Assembly: GCF_000019725.1 (NCBI RefSeq)
Contig: NC_010505.1
Location: forward strand, 806,001-870,000
Length of the DNA: 64,000 nucleotides
DNA from: Methylobacterium radiotolerans JCM 2831
Lineage (GTDB): Bacteria; Pseudomonadota; Alphaproteobacteria; Rhizobiales; Beijerinckiaceae
Direction: 5' to 3'
Shown piece by piece: positions 54,480-63,277 of this stretch. Numbering within the stretch: the stretch's first letter is position 1; each line of letters opens with the position of its first letter. Position numbers and translations under genes: made by a program. The notes beneath the pieces were generated by a model. That model did no database searches. It was not told the DNA's origin and saw nothing but the letters and a program-made list of their open reading frames with translations.

Positions 54480-56117
54480 TCAGGCGGACTCCAGCTCGGC
54501 GGCCGCGTCGCTCTCGAGGGCGAAGGCGGCCTTGAACAGGGCGCGGGTGTAGGGGGTCCGGGGATTCGCGAAGATCGTCTCCGCGGCGCCTTCCTCGACC
54601 ACGTGGCCGTTCTGCATGACGATCACGTAGTTGGCGAGCGCCCGCACCACCTTCAGGTCGTGGCTGATGAACAGGTAGGCGAGTCCCCGCTCGCGCTGGA
54701 GGTCGCGCAGCAGGGTCACGATCTGTGCCTGGACCGAGCGGTCGAGGGCCGAGGTCGGCTCGTCGAGGACGACGAAGCGGGGGTTGAGCACCATAGCCCG
54801 GGCGATGGCGATGCGCTGGCGCTGGCCACCGGAGAACTCGTGCGGGTAGCGGTCCATGGCGGCCGGATCGAGCCCGACATCGGTCAGTGCCTTGGCGACC
54901 ACGGCCCGGCGCTCCGCCCGCGAGCGCGCGGCGCCCTGCACCACCAGCCCCTCGGCCACGATGTCGGCCACCGACATGCGAGGCGACAGCGAGCCGTAGG
55001 GATCCTGGAAGACCACCTGCATGTCCTTCCGCAGCGGGCGCATCTGCGCCACGCCGTAGCCGTCGATCGCCTGGCCGAGGAAGACGATCGGCCCCTCCGA
55101 GCCCGTGAGCCGCAAGAGGGCGAGGCCGAGGGTCGTCTTGCCCGAGCCGGACTCGCCGACGACGCCGATGGTCTCGCCGGTCCGGACCCGCAGGGAGACG
55201 CCGTCCACGGCCCTGACATGGCCGGTGACGCGTCGGAGCAGGCCCGACTTCAGCGGGAACCAGACCTTCAGGGGGCCGGCCTCCAGGAGCGGCGCGGCGT
55301 CGGCCGGGACGGGGTTGGCCCGGCCCTTGGGCTCGGACGCGATCAGGCGGCGCGTGTACTCGTGCTGCGGGTCCGCGAAGACGGCCTTGGTGGCGCCGGC
55401 CTCCACGATCCTGCCCTTCAGCATCACGCAGACGCGGTCGGCGATGCGCTCGACGATGCCGAGATCGTGGGTGATGAACAGCATCGCCATGCCGAGGCGC
55501 TTCTGCAGGTCGGCGAGCAGCGCCAGGATCTGCGCCTGCACGGTCACGTCGAGGGCCGTGGTCGGCTCGTCGGCGACCAGGAGGTCGGGCTCGCAGGCGA
55601 GCGCCATGGCGATCATCACGCGCTGGCGCTGGCCGCCGGAGAGCTCGTGCGGGTAGGCGCCCATGCGCCGCTCGGCGTCGCGCAGGCCCACGAGTTCCAG
55701 AAGCTCTAGGATCCGCCGGCGGGCCGCCTTGCCGGTGAGGCCGCGGTGCAGGCCGAGCACCTCGCCGATCTGCCGCTCGATCGTGTGGAGCGGGTTCAGC
55801 GAGGTCATCGGCTCCTGGAACACCATGGTGATGTCGGCGCCGCGCACGTCCCGCATCGCCCGCTCGGGCAGCCGTGCGAGGTCGCGGCCCGCGAACAGGA
55901 TCCGCCCGTCCTGACGGGCCGCGGGGTCGAGGAGGCGCAGGATCGCCAGCGCCGTCACCGACTTGCCGGACCCCGATTCGCCCACGAGCGCGACGGTCTC
56001 GCCCCGGCGGATGGTGAAGGAGACGCCGTCGACCGCCACGGTCTCGCCCTCCCGCGCGCGGAACGCCACGGAGAGGTCCTCGACGGCGAGGAGCGGCTGG
56101 GGATCGACCTCTGACAT
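54480..56117 (-). CDS. Oligopeptide-type ABC transporter, fused double ATPase
   Basis: A single 545-residue protein with two ABC ATPase domains, as in YejF or fused DppD-DppF. Half one: Walker [16 protein letters not shown], signature [16 protein letters not shown], Walker [14 protein letters not shown]. Half two: [42 protein letters not shown]. The OppD/F C-terminal extensions with the Pro-rich zinc/peptide region ([22 protein letters not shown]) are present in both. It would energise import of peptides or similar. No permease or binding-protein gene lies within the window, so its partners are elsewhere. Confidence 0.95.
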   Translation of the reverse strand: MSEVDPQPLLAVEDLSVAFRAREGETVAVDGVSFTIRRGETVALVGESGSGKSVTALAILRLLDPAARQDGRILFAGRDLARLPERAMRDVRGADITMVFQEPMTSLNPLHTIERQIGEVLGLHRGLTGKAARRRILELLELVGLRDAERRMGAYPHELSGGQRQRVMIAMALACEPDLLVADEPTTALDVTVQAQILALLADLQKRLGMAMLFITHDLGIVERIADRVCVMLKGRIVEAGATKAVFADPQHEYTRRLIASEPKGRANPVPADAAPLLEAGPLKVWFPLKSGLLRRVTGHVRAVDGVSLRVRTGETIGVVGESGSGKTTLGLALLRLTGSEGPIVFLGQAIDGYGVAQMRPLRKDMQVVFQDPYGSLSPRMSVADIVAEGLVVQGAARSRAERRAVVAKALTDVGLDPAAMDRYPHEFSGGQRQRIAIARAMVLNPRFVVLDEPTSALDRSVQAQIVTLLRDLQRERGLAYLFISHDLKVVRALANYVIVMQNGHVVEEGAAETIFANPRTPYTRALFKAAFALESDAAAELESA

Positions 56118-56265
56118 GAGCCCCTTATAGCGCGCCCGGCCCCGGACCCTAGCCCGCGCGGACGCCGCACGGGGTCGAGCGGGGAGGGCCGCGCGGACAG
56201 AGCCGGCCGGACGGATCCGCCGGCAGCCTCGGAAGATCAGCCCGGCGCCCTGCGGCGCCGCGGAG

Positions 56266-57126
56266 CTACCGCACGGGCGCCCCGGGATCGATCGCCGGCA
56301 GCTCGTTCGCCGGGAGCCCCGTTCCCGCCTGGGCCTGCGGCCCCGCGGCGCCGCGGGCCCGGTTCGCGAGGGCCACGGTCAGGCGTTCGGCGGTCTCGGG
56401 CTGCATCACCGCCAGGACCTCGGACATCTTCCGGGGGTTCATGGCCAGCACGATCGGGACCAGCACGTCGAGCCCGAGCCGGTCGAACACCCGGGCGGCG
56501 TCCTTGGGCTTCATCGCCTCGTACATCGTGACGATGTTCTTCAGGCCCTGCTTCTCGGCCTCCTCCTTGGCCTTCGCGGCGGCGTCGACCTTGTCCTCGG
56601 CCTTCTTGAGGTCGCCGAGGCCGGTCTCGAGCTTGCGCTCGGCCTCGCCCAGCATCTTCTCGCGCAGCTCCAGCTCGTCGCTCTTCTGGCGCAGGGCGTC
56701 GCGCCGGGCGCCGAGCTTCTCGAGGAGCAGGCGTTCGGTCGGCGAGGCCGGGCTCCCGGCCGCGGGCGGTCCGGGCCGCGGCGGGGGCGGCTCCGGCGCC
56801 TTCTCGGTCGCGGCGGCCGGCGCCTCCTTGGCGCCCACCGATCCGGTCGTCACCGGGTCGAAGGGCTCGTAGCCGGTGCGCGCCCGGGCGACCGCGCGCC
56901 CGTACTCCGGCAGCGCGGCGCTCTCCGGCAGGCCGGCCTGCAGCAGGCTGAGCAGCTTGAGCACGAGCAGCCCGCCGGCCGCGAGCGCCACGGCGTCGAT
57001 GAGGCGCAGCCGAAACTGCCGGACGGGCTTCCGGCGCGCGCGCCGCTCCGGCGTCGCGGCGCGGCGTATCCTCTCCTCGGGATCCGGCTTCGGCGGCGGG
57101 ATCTTCGGGGCCTTGACCCCGGTCAC
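56266..57126 (-). CDS. motE: MotE-like flagellar protein
   Basis: 286 residues: a Pro/Arg-rich cytoplasmic N-terminus, one membrane helix ([20 protein letters not shown]), a Pro/Ala-rich linker, a coiled coil ([40 protein letters not shown]) and a C-terminal MgtE-N-like domain ([40 protein letters not shown]). This matches the rhizobial MotE family, a periplasmic chaperone/partner of the motor protein MotC. Its start overlaps the upstream gene by 4 nt (ATGA), within the fliL-fliM unit. Confidence 0.85.
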   Translation of the reverse strand: MTGVKAPKIPPPKPDPEERIRRAATPERRARRKPVRQFRLRLIDAVALAAGGLLVLKLLSLLQAGLPESAALPEYGRAVARARTGYEPFDPVTTGSVGAKEAPAAATEKAPEPPPPRPGPPAAGSPASPTERLLLEKLGARRDALRQKSDELELREKMLGEAERKLETGLGDLKKAEDKVDAAAKAKEEAEKQGLKNIVTMYEAMKPKDAARVFDRLGLDVLVPIVLAMNPRKMSEVLAVMQPETAERLTVALANRARGAAGPQAQAGTGLPANELPAIDPGAPVR

Positions 57127-57653
57127 GCGGCGCGCGCCCGGACGCGGGCGAGGGCGCGCTCGCTCATGGCGAGGGCCGCCGCGGCCGCCACGCCGAGGCG
57201 CTCCCCGTTCGGACCGGCGTGCTCCGGCCGGCGCTCGGCCGGGATCTCCGGCGCGCGCGTCGGCTCGGGGACGGCCTGCGGCGCGGGCCTCGGCTCCGGC
57301 GCGGGCTCGGGACGGACCGGCACGGCGCGCATCTGCGCCACGATGGCGCCGATGCGGGTGATCACGCCCTCGCCGGCCTCGACCTGCAGCCGCAGCTCGC
57401 CGGCGCGGATCGTCGCGGTCTCCAGGCTCGCATTCAGGGTGCGGTCGCCCTCGTCGATCGCCGCCCGCAGGCCCGCAATCGCCCGCTCGGCCGTTCCGGT
57501 CGCGACCATCAGGTCCCCGATGGTCTGGCGGAGCGCGGCCTCGTCGCCCTTCATCTGACCGATGCGGCGCGAGAGCCGGAGGGACGTGACGATGGTCGCC
57601 GCCAGGAGGACGGCGACCAGGATGTCGGCCGCGAGGGTGACGAAGAGACTCAT
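57123..57653 (-). CDS. DUF6468 flagellar-cluster membrane protein
   Basis: 176 residues: one N-terminal membrane helix (FVTLAADILVAVLLAATIVT), a coiled coil (RLSRRIGQMKGDEAALRQTI, ERAIAGLRAAIDEGDRTL), then a Pro/Glu-rich disordered region. Proteins of this type lie between fliM and motE in Rhizobiales flagellar clusters, and DUF6468 is my recollection of the domain name. Role unknown. The position between the motor switch and MotE genes suggests assembly or positioning of the motor. It starts 19 bp after fliM. Confidence 0.8.
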   Translation of the reverse strand: MSLFVTLAADILVAVLLAATIVTSLRLSRRIGQMKGDEAALRQTIGDLMVATGTAERAIAGLRAAIDEGDRTLNASLETATIRAGELRLQVEAGEGVITRIGAIVAQMRAVPVRPEPAPEPRPAPQAVPEPTRAPEIPAERRPEHAGPNGERLGVAAAAALAMSERALARVRARAA

Positions 57654-57672
57654 GACCGGACCCTCATCGGCA

Positions 57673-58887
57673 CTAGCTGTCCGAGCGGTTGTTCATCGAG
57701 GCCTCGTAGGCCTGGATCGTCGTGCGGGAGCGGCGCAGCGGCCGGGTGACCTGGACGGCGATATGCCCGTCGACCCGGCCGATCCGCCCCTGGGTGAGCG
57801 CCCAGTCGCCGCAGCGCACGGTGATGAGGTCCGAGGGCTTGGCGTCGAACATCAGCGTCTCGCCGACCTTCAGGCTCATGACCTGCTTCAGCGGCAGCAT
57901 CATCTCGTGCAGCACCGCGTCCATGGTCACGTCGGCCTGCCAGATCTCGGTGGCGAGGTGACCCTCCCAGACATGGTCGCGGCCGAGCTTCTCGCCCATG
58001 AAGCTCTGGGTCAGGAGCTCCCGGATCGGCTCGATCGTCGCGTAGGGGAACAGGATCTGCAGCATGCCGCCGCGCCCGTCGACGTCGAGGCGCAGGCTGA
58101 TCAGGATCGCGGCGTTGCCCGGCCGCGTGATGGTGGCGAAGCGCGGGTTGGTCTCGATCCGGTCGATGCCAAAGCTCACGGGCGAGAGCGGCTGGAACGA
58201 CATCTCCAGGTCGCCCAGCACGATCTCCACGAGGCGGCGCACCAGCGTCATCTCGATGGCGGTGAAGGGCCGCCCGTCGAGGCGGCTCGACGAGCCGCCG
58301 CGCTTGCCGCCGAGCAGCAGGTCGAAGGTCGCGTAGGCGAGGTTCGAGTCGACCGTGACGAGGCCCGAGTTCTCCCACTGCTCGGCCCGGAACACGCCGA
58401 GCAGCGTCGGCAGCGGGATCGCGTTCAGGTAGTCGCCGAAGCGCACCGAGGTGATGTTGTCGAGGGTCACCTCGACGTTGTCCTGGAACAGGTTGCGCAG
58501 GGAGGTCGACAGCAACCGGATCATCCGGTCGAAGACGATCTCCAGCATCGGCAGGCGTTCGTACTGGACGACGCCCGAATCGACGATGGCCTGCACGCCC
58601 CCGGCCCCGGAGGCCGAGAGCTCGCGCATGGAGAAGCCGAGGACGCCGTCGATCTCGTCCTGGTTCAGCACCCGGTCGTTGCCGGCGAGTTCGGGGAGGT
58701 TGTCGCTCTCCCCGTCCTCGATCATCGTCGCCCATTCGGCGGCGACGTCGCCCGCGTTGCGCGTGGTGCCCTGCTCGGCGAGCGCCGCGCCCCATTCCTC
58801 GGCCAGCGACGTGTCGCCGCCCTCGGCACCCTGCTCCAGGAGTGCTGCCGACCAGTCGTCTTCGGGGAGTTCGTCCTCGGGTTCCAT
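57673..58887 (-). CDS. fliM: Flagellar motor switch protein FliM
   Basis: Part of the C-ring that switches rotation when CheY-P binds. 404 residues. After an acidic, Trp/Ala-rich N-terminal region (EDELPEDDWSAALLEQGAEG) comes the CheC-like middle domain (LNQDEIDGVLGF, ASGAGGVQAIVDSGVVQYER, RNLFQDNVEVTLDNITSVRF, LGVFRAEQWENSGLVTVDSN). A C-terminal SpoA domain follows (VGETLMFDAKPSDLITVRCG). The N-terminal LNQDEID lies unusually far from the start (about residue 72), so the protein has a long leader before the conserved CheY-binding-like motif. Confidence 0.95.
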   Translation of the reverse strand: MEPEDELPEDDWSAALLEQGAEGGDTSLAEEWGAALAEQGTTRNAGDVAAEWATMIEDGESDNLPELAGNDRVLNQDEIDGVLGFSMRELSASGAGGVQAIVDSGVVQYERLPMLEIVFDRMIRLLSTSLRNLFQDNVEVTLDNITSVRFGDYLNAIPLPTLLGVFRAEQWENSGLVTVDSNLAYATFDLLLGGKRGGSSSRLDGRPFTAIEMTLVRRLVEIVLGDLEMSFQPLSPVSFGIDRIETNPRFATITRPGNAAILISLRLDVDGRGGMLQILFPYATIEPIRELLTQSFMGEKLGRDHVWEGHLATEIWQADVTMDAVLHEMMLPLKQVMSLKVGETLMFDAKPSDLITVRCGDWALTQGRIGRVDGHIAVQVTRPLRRSRTTIQAYEASMNNRSDS

Positions 58888-58954
58888 CAGGCGTGCTCGA
58901 TCGGGGCCCGGCGCGGCGCGGCGCTCGAGGAGAGGACCGGAATCGCGGGCGCGC

Positions 58955-59509
58955 TCACTGGACGATCACGTCCTTGAACAGCACCGCGTCGACCTTGGCG
59001 GGGTACAGGGCGATGTTGACCCGGCGCAGCAGCTCCTCGCGCAGCCGGAACAGGCCCACCGAGTTCGTGATGTCGCTGGCGCGCAGCTCGCGCATGTAGA
59101 CCTGCAGCGCGTCCTCGACCCGGGGCATCAGAGGCCGCACCTCCTCCTCGACCTTGGCGTCCTTCAGCTCCAGGGAGATCCGGACCTTCGCGAACCGGCC
59201 CTTGTCCTGCGGCAGCTCGGGCGAGAGGTTGAGGAGCATCTCGCGCACGTCGACGAAGACCACGGGCTTCTTGCCCTCTGGGCCGGCGCCCTTGGCGTCG
59301 CCGCCGCCGTGCCCCCCGCCGTGGTCGCCGCCCTGCGCGGCTTGCTTGCTGTCGCCGCGGCCCATCATCACGAACGCGCCAGCGCCGGCGCCGCCCACGA
59401 CCAGGACCGCGACGGCCACCATGATCATGAGCTTCTTCTTGCCCTTCGGGGCGCCCTCGGCTCCGGTCTCGCCTTCCTCGGCGGAGGCCTTCTTCGGCTT
59501 CTTGGCCAT
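58955..59509 (-). CDS. fliL: Flagellar basal-body protein FliL
   Basis: A single-pass inner-membrane protein that surrounds the stator and supports torque. 184 residues: a short basic cytoplasmic tail, one membrane helix (LMIMVAVAVLVVGGAGAGAF), a Gly/His-rich linker, then the periplasmic SPFH-like domain (VFVDVREMLLNLSPELPQDK, KVRISLELKDAKVEEEVR, REELLRRVNIALYPAKVDAV). ATG 59509 (MAKKPKKA) is chosen over an upstream frame. The fliM gene follows 67 bp downstream. Divergent from flgF. Confidence 0.95.
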   Translation of the reverse strand: MAKKPKKASAEEGETGAEGAPKGKKKLMIMVAVAVLVVGGAGAGAFVMMGRGDSKQAAQGGDHGGGHGGGDAKGAGPEGKKPVVFVDVREMLLNLSPELPQDKGRFAKVRISLELKDAKVEEEVRPLMPRVEDALQVYMRELRASDITNSVGLFRLREELLRRVNIALYPAKVDAVLFKDVIVQ

Positions 59510-59701
59510 GGAATAATGCTCTCTCGCGGGAGACTGCGCGCCAGGTACACCTGGATATCGGAGCATCACGGTTAACGTGCCGTTAAGGAGGCAATTCCTG
59601 CCGGGTCAGGTTTGCCGCGGCGCAGCCCCGGCGCGGCCGGAAGTCCCCGGCAAAGCTAATCAAGTCTCTGTCACAGCGATAGAATTTGCCGCGATTGAGG
59701 T

Positions 59702-59717
59702 TGGCACAGCGGATGCT
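59702..59717 (+). promoter_or_regulatory. Candidate sigma-54 promoter upstream of flgF
   Basis: TGGCACAGCGGATGCT has GG (59703-59704) and GC (59715-59716) separated by exactly 10 bp, and the TGGCAC half is consensus. The -12 half is ATGC rather than TTGC. It lies about 60 bp upstream of the flgF start, suitable for driving flgF-flgG-flgA-flgH. Confidence 0.4.
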
Positions 59718-59764
59718 GAATGGATCGTTGCCGCCTCCGCGGCCCGCGAGTCCCAGAGTCCACG

Positions 59765-60505
59765 ATGCAGAATGCCCTCTTCGTCGGCGTGTCGAGTCAG
59801 ATGGCGCTCCAGCGCGAGCTGGACGTGATCGCCAACAACATGGCGAACGTCTCGACCACGGGCTTCAAGGCGCGCAACACCCGCTTCGAGGAGTACCTCA
59901 TGCCGGTGGCCAGCGCGGACTCGTTCGCCCGGCCCGACCGGCGCCTGTCCTACGTCATCGACCAGGGCACCACCCTCGACCTCGGGCAGGGCCCGATCGA
60001 GCAGACCGGCAACCCGCTCAACGTGGCGGTCAAGGGCTCGGCCTTCATCGCCGTGCAGTCCCCCCAGGGCGAGCGCTACACTCGGAACGGCGCCTTCGAA
60101 CTCGACGCGCAGGGCACGCTCGTCACCAGCGACGGCTACAAGGTCGTGGGCGAGGGGGGGCCGATCAGCATCAACCCGCAGGAGACCGGCCTCGCCATCG
60201 GGCCCGACGGCACCGTCTCGACCAATCTCGGCATCCGCGGGCGGATCAAGCTCGTGACCTTCGCCAACCCGCAGCGGCTGACCAACGAGGGGGCCAACCT
60301 CTACGCCTCGCCGGAGCCCGCGCGCGCCGCAGGGATCGACGGGCGCCTCGAGCCCGAGTCGCTGGAGCGCTCCAACGTCCGCCCGGTGATCGAGATGACC
60401 CGGCTCATGGACGTGAACCGGTCCTACGCCATGGTGTCGAGCATGATCTCGCGCCTCGACGACCTGCGGGGCACGGCGATCCGCCGCCTCGCCGACGTCG
60501 CCTGA
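59765..60505 (+). CDS. flgF: Flagellar basal-body rod protein FlgF
   Basis: Proximal rod component exported by the flagellar type III system. 246 residues starting MQNALFVGVSSQMALQRELD, with the conserved rod motif DVIANNMANVSTTGFKA. Middle domain motifs are VAVKGSAFIAVQSPQGERYT and RNGAFELDAQGTLVTSDGYK, and the C-terminal EMTRLMDVNRSYAMVSSMIS packs as the rod helix. First gene of the rightward flg unit, 13 bp before flgG. Confidence 0.96.
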   Translation: MQNALFVGVSSQMALQRELDVIANNMANVSTTGFKARNTRFEEYLMPVASADSFARPDRRLSYVIDQGTTLDLGQGPIEQTGNPLNVAVKGSAFIAVQSPQGERYTRNGAFELDAQGTLVTSDGYKVVGEGGPISINPQETGLAIGPDGTVSTNLGIRGRIKLVTFANPQRLTNEGANLYASPEPARAAGIDGRLEPESLERSNVRPVIEMTRLMDVNRSYAMVSSMISRLDDLRGTAIRRLADVA

Positions 60506-60518
60506 GGAGGCCTGACCG

Positions 60519-61310
60519 ATGCGCGCCCTCTACTCCGCCGCCACCGGCATGGCGGCTCAGGAACTCAACGTCCAGGTCATCTCCAACAACATCGCGAACC
60601 TGCGCACCACCGGCTACAAGCGCCAGCAGGTGCACTTCCAGGATCTGCTCTATCAGAACATGCGCCGGGCCGGCGCCTCGACCTCGCAGCAGAACACCCA
60701 GCTCCCGGCCGGGCTCAGCCTCGGCTCGGGCGTGAAGACCACCTCGACGGCCCGCGTGATGTCGCAGGGGACGCTCTCCTCGACCGAGAAGGATTACGAC
60801 GTCGCGATCCGCGGCGACGGGTTCTTCCGGGTGACGCTGCCGGACGGCCGCACCGCCTATTCCCGCGACGGCTCCTTCGACCTCTCGGCCCAGGGCCAGC
60901 TCGTCACCCGCGACGGCTACCTCCTCGATCCGGCGATCACCGTGCCGCAGAACGCGACGTCCGTGACGATCAGCGCCACGGGCGCCGTGCAGGCGAACAT
61001 CCCGGGCCAGACGGCGCCGCAGGCGCTGGGCCAGTTCCAGCTGTCGCGCTTCGTCAACAAGGTCGGCCTCGAGTCGATCGGCGACAACCTGTTCGTCGAG
61101 ACCGCCGCCTCCGGACAGGCGATCAGCGGCCTGCCGGGCGCCGACGGCTTCGGCAACCTCCAGCAGAGCTACCTGGAGGAGGCGAACGTGAACGCCGTCA
61201 CGGAGATCTCGTCCCTGATCGCCGCGCAGCGCGCCTACGAGATGAACTCGAAGGTCGTCACCGCCGCCGACCAGATGCTCTCCACCACCACGCAGATGTT
61301 CCGCAGCTAA
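60519..61310 (+). CDS. flgG: Flagellar basal-body rod protein FlgG
   Basis: Distal rod protein. 263 residues, the usual length. N-terminal helix MRALYSAATGMAAQELNVQV with SNNIANLRTTGYKRQQVHFQ, middle domain AIRGDGFFRVTLPDGRTAYS, and C-terminal LQQSYLEEANVNAVTEISSL with the terminal rod helix AQRAYEMNSKVVTAADQML. It lies 13 bp after flgF and 35 bp before flgA. Confidence 0.97.
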   Translation: MRALYSAATGMAAQELNVQVISNNIANLRTTGYKRQQVHFQDLLYQNMRRAGASTSQQNTQLPAGLSLGSGVKTTSTARVMSQGTLSSTEKDYDVAIRGDGFFRVTLPDGRTAYSRDGSFDLSAQGQLVTRDGYLLDPAITVPQNATSVTISATGAVQANIPGQTAPQALGQFQLSRFVNKVGLESIGDNLFVETAASGQAISGLPGADGFGNLQQSYLEEANVNAVTEISSLIAAQRAYEMNSKVVTAADQMLSTTTQMFRS

Positions 61311-61345
61311 TCGCGCGACCCGCACCCCGCTTCAGGCCCCTGACC

Positions 61346-62485
61346 ATGTATGCCGGCATGCATCCCGACCCGCTCGATCCCGATTTCGAGACCCTCGACC
61401 TGCCCCGCGTCGCCGCGGGGGACGGGGACGACATCAGCCCGATCGTCCGGCGCGTCCCGCCGCGGGTGATGCCCCTCGGCGGCGCCGTCATCCTGCGCGC
61501 GGTGCTGGCCTTCCTGACCTTCGCGGTCCTCGGCGCCCTGGCGATCCCCGCCATGGCGCGGGCGGACGGCCTGCGGCTGCGCGGCGACGTCACCGCCCGC
61601 GGCGACGTCCTGACGCTGGCCGATCTCGTCGAGGGCGCGCCCGATCGCCTCTCCACGCGCCCCCTGTTCCGCGCGCCCGCCCTCGGCGCCACCGGGACGA
61701 TCCAGACCCGTCGCATCCTCGACGCGGCGTCCGCCCTGGGCCTCACCGGCCTGGAGACCGGCGGTCGGCTGCAGATCGCCGTGCAGCGCGCCGCCCGCCG
61801 CCTCGGCCCGCCGGAGATCGAGGCGGCGCTCAAGCGCGGCCTCGAGGTCGGCTACGGGCTCAACGTGCGCAACATCGCGGTCCGCTTCGACGGGGACGGC
61901 CCGACCCTGCTGGCGCCGGTGGACCTCGAAGGGCAGGCCGTGGCCCTGGACCTGACCTACGACCCGCGGACGCGCCGCGTCGCGGGCCTCGTCAGCCTCG
62001 GCGAGCGGCAGGCGTCGCTGCGCGTCTCCGGCGTGGTCATGGAGCTGCGCGAGGTCGCGGTGCTCACCCGGAACCTCAACCGCGGCGAGCCGGTGAAGGA
62101 GGGCGACGTCGCCCTGGAGCAGCGCCCGCGCGACTCCGTCGCGCCCGACGCGCAGGGGAGCGTGACGACCATCCTCGGCGAGGTCGCCCAGAACACGCTG
62201 ATGGCCGGCACCGTGCTGCGAGTCACCGACACGGCTCCGCCCGAGCTGGTGGCGCGCGGCGAGACCGTGACCATCGTTTACGAGACGCCGAGCATCAGCC
62301 TGTCGATGCGCGGCCTGTCGAACGATTCCGGCCGCATGGGCGCCGTCGTCAACGTCATCAACGTCGCCTCCAAGAAGATCCTGCAGGCCACCGTGATCGG
62401 CCCCGGCCGGGTCTCGGTGAGCCCCAGCCCCGCGGCTCAGCAGGCCGCCGCCGCCCCGGTCCAGGCGACCGCGTCCCTGCGCTGA
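61346..62485 (+). CDS. flgA: Flagellar P-ring assembly protein FlgA
   Basis: A periplasmic chaperone for P-ring (FlgI) assembly. 379 residues from ATG 61346, long for FlgA because of an acidic N-terminal segment before the export helix (ILRAVLAFLTFAVLGALAIP). The real start may be the ATG at about residue 42. The C-terminal SAF domain carries VLTRNLNRGEPVKEGDVALE, EVAQNTLMAGTVLRVTDTAP and GAVVNVINVASKKILQATVI, all typical of FlgA. Between flgG and flgH in the same unit. Confidence 0.92.
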   Translation: MYAGMHPDPLDPDFETLDLPRVAAGDGDDISPIVRRVPPRVMPLGGAVILRAVLAFLTFAVLGALAIPAMARADGLRLRGDVTARGDVLTLADLVEGAPDRLSTRPLFRAPALGATGTIQTRRILDAASALGLTGLETGGRLQIAVQRAARRLGPPEIEAALKRGLEVGYGLNVRNIAVRFDGDGPTLLAPVDLEGQAVALDLTYDPRTRRVAGLVSLGERQASLRVSGVVMELREVAVLTRNLNRGEPVKEGDVALEQRPRDSVAPDAQGSVTTILGEVAQNTLMAGTVLRVTDTAPPELVARGETVTIVYETPSISLSMRGLSNDSGRMGAVVNVINVASKKILQATVIGPGRVSVSPSPAAQQAAAAPVQATASLR

Positions 62486-62521
62486 CCGCCCGCCCTGCAC
62501 GCGTCGAAGAGTGATTGCCCG

Positions 62522-63271
62522 ATGGCCCGTCGCACCGTCCTGAACCCGCTCGCCGCCGCTCTGATCGCCGGCGCGCTCGGGGCCTGCAACACCGCCGACC
62601 GCCTCTCGCAGGTCGGCGCGACCCCGGCGCTGTCGGCGATCGAGGACCCGACGGCGCAGCCGGGCTACAAGCCGGTGCGGATGCCGATGCCGGACGTGCA
62701 GCCGGTCTCCTACGCCCCGAACTCGCTGTGGCGCACGGGCTCCCGCGCGTTCTTCAAGGATCAACGTGCCGCCAAGCTCGGCGACATCCTGACCGTGAAG
62801 GTCAAGGTCACCGACCAGGCGAACATCAGCAACGAGACCAAGCGCTCCCGGGCCAACACCGAGAGCTTCGGCCTGCCCAACGCCCTGGGCCTGGAGAACA
62901 ACACGGTCGGCAAGTCCTTCGGCGTCGGCAGCACCGCGCTGCTCTCCGCCACCTCGGCCACCGCCAATGACGGGGCCGGGTCGGTCCAGCGCACCGAATC
63001 CGTCACCACGAACGTCGCCGCGGTGGTGACCCAGGTCCTGCCCAACGGCAACCTCGTGGTCGAGGGCAAGCAGGAGATCCGGGTCAACTTCGAGGTGCGC
63101 GAGATGATCGTCGCCGGCGTGGTGCGGCCCGAGGACATCGAGTCTGACAACACCATCGACTCGGCCAAGATCGCCCAGGCCCGCATCGCCTACGGCGGCC
63201 GGGGCCAGATCACCGACGTGCAGCAGCCGCGCTACGGCCAGCAGATCGTCGACATCCTGCTGCCGTTCTGA
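62522..63271 (+). CDS. flgH: Flagellar L-ring lipoprotein FlgH
   Basis: The outer-membrane ring around the flagellar rod. 249 residues with a lipoprotein signal (lipobox LGAC, acylated Cys near residue 22). Family features are NSLWRTGSRAFFKDQRAAKL, GDILTVKVKVTDQANISNET, QVLPNGNLVVEGKQEIRVNF, and GVVRPEDIESDNTIDSAKIA near the C-terminus. ATG 62522. It is convergent with the oxidoreductase (6 bp between stops). flgI is not within the window. Confidence 0.96.
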   Translation: MARRTVLNPLAAALIAGALGACNTADRLSQVGATPALSAIEDPTAQPGYKPVRMPMPDVQPVSYAPNSLWRTGSRAFFKDQRAAKLGDILTVKVKVTDQANISNETKRSRANTESFGLPNALGLENNTVGKSFGVGSTALLSATSATANDGAGSVQRTESVTTNVAAVVTQVLPNGNLVVEGKQEIRVNFEVREMIVAGVVRPEDIESDNTIDSAKIAQARIAYGGRGQITDVQQPRYGQQIVDILLPF

Positions 63272-63277
63272 GGCCCC

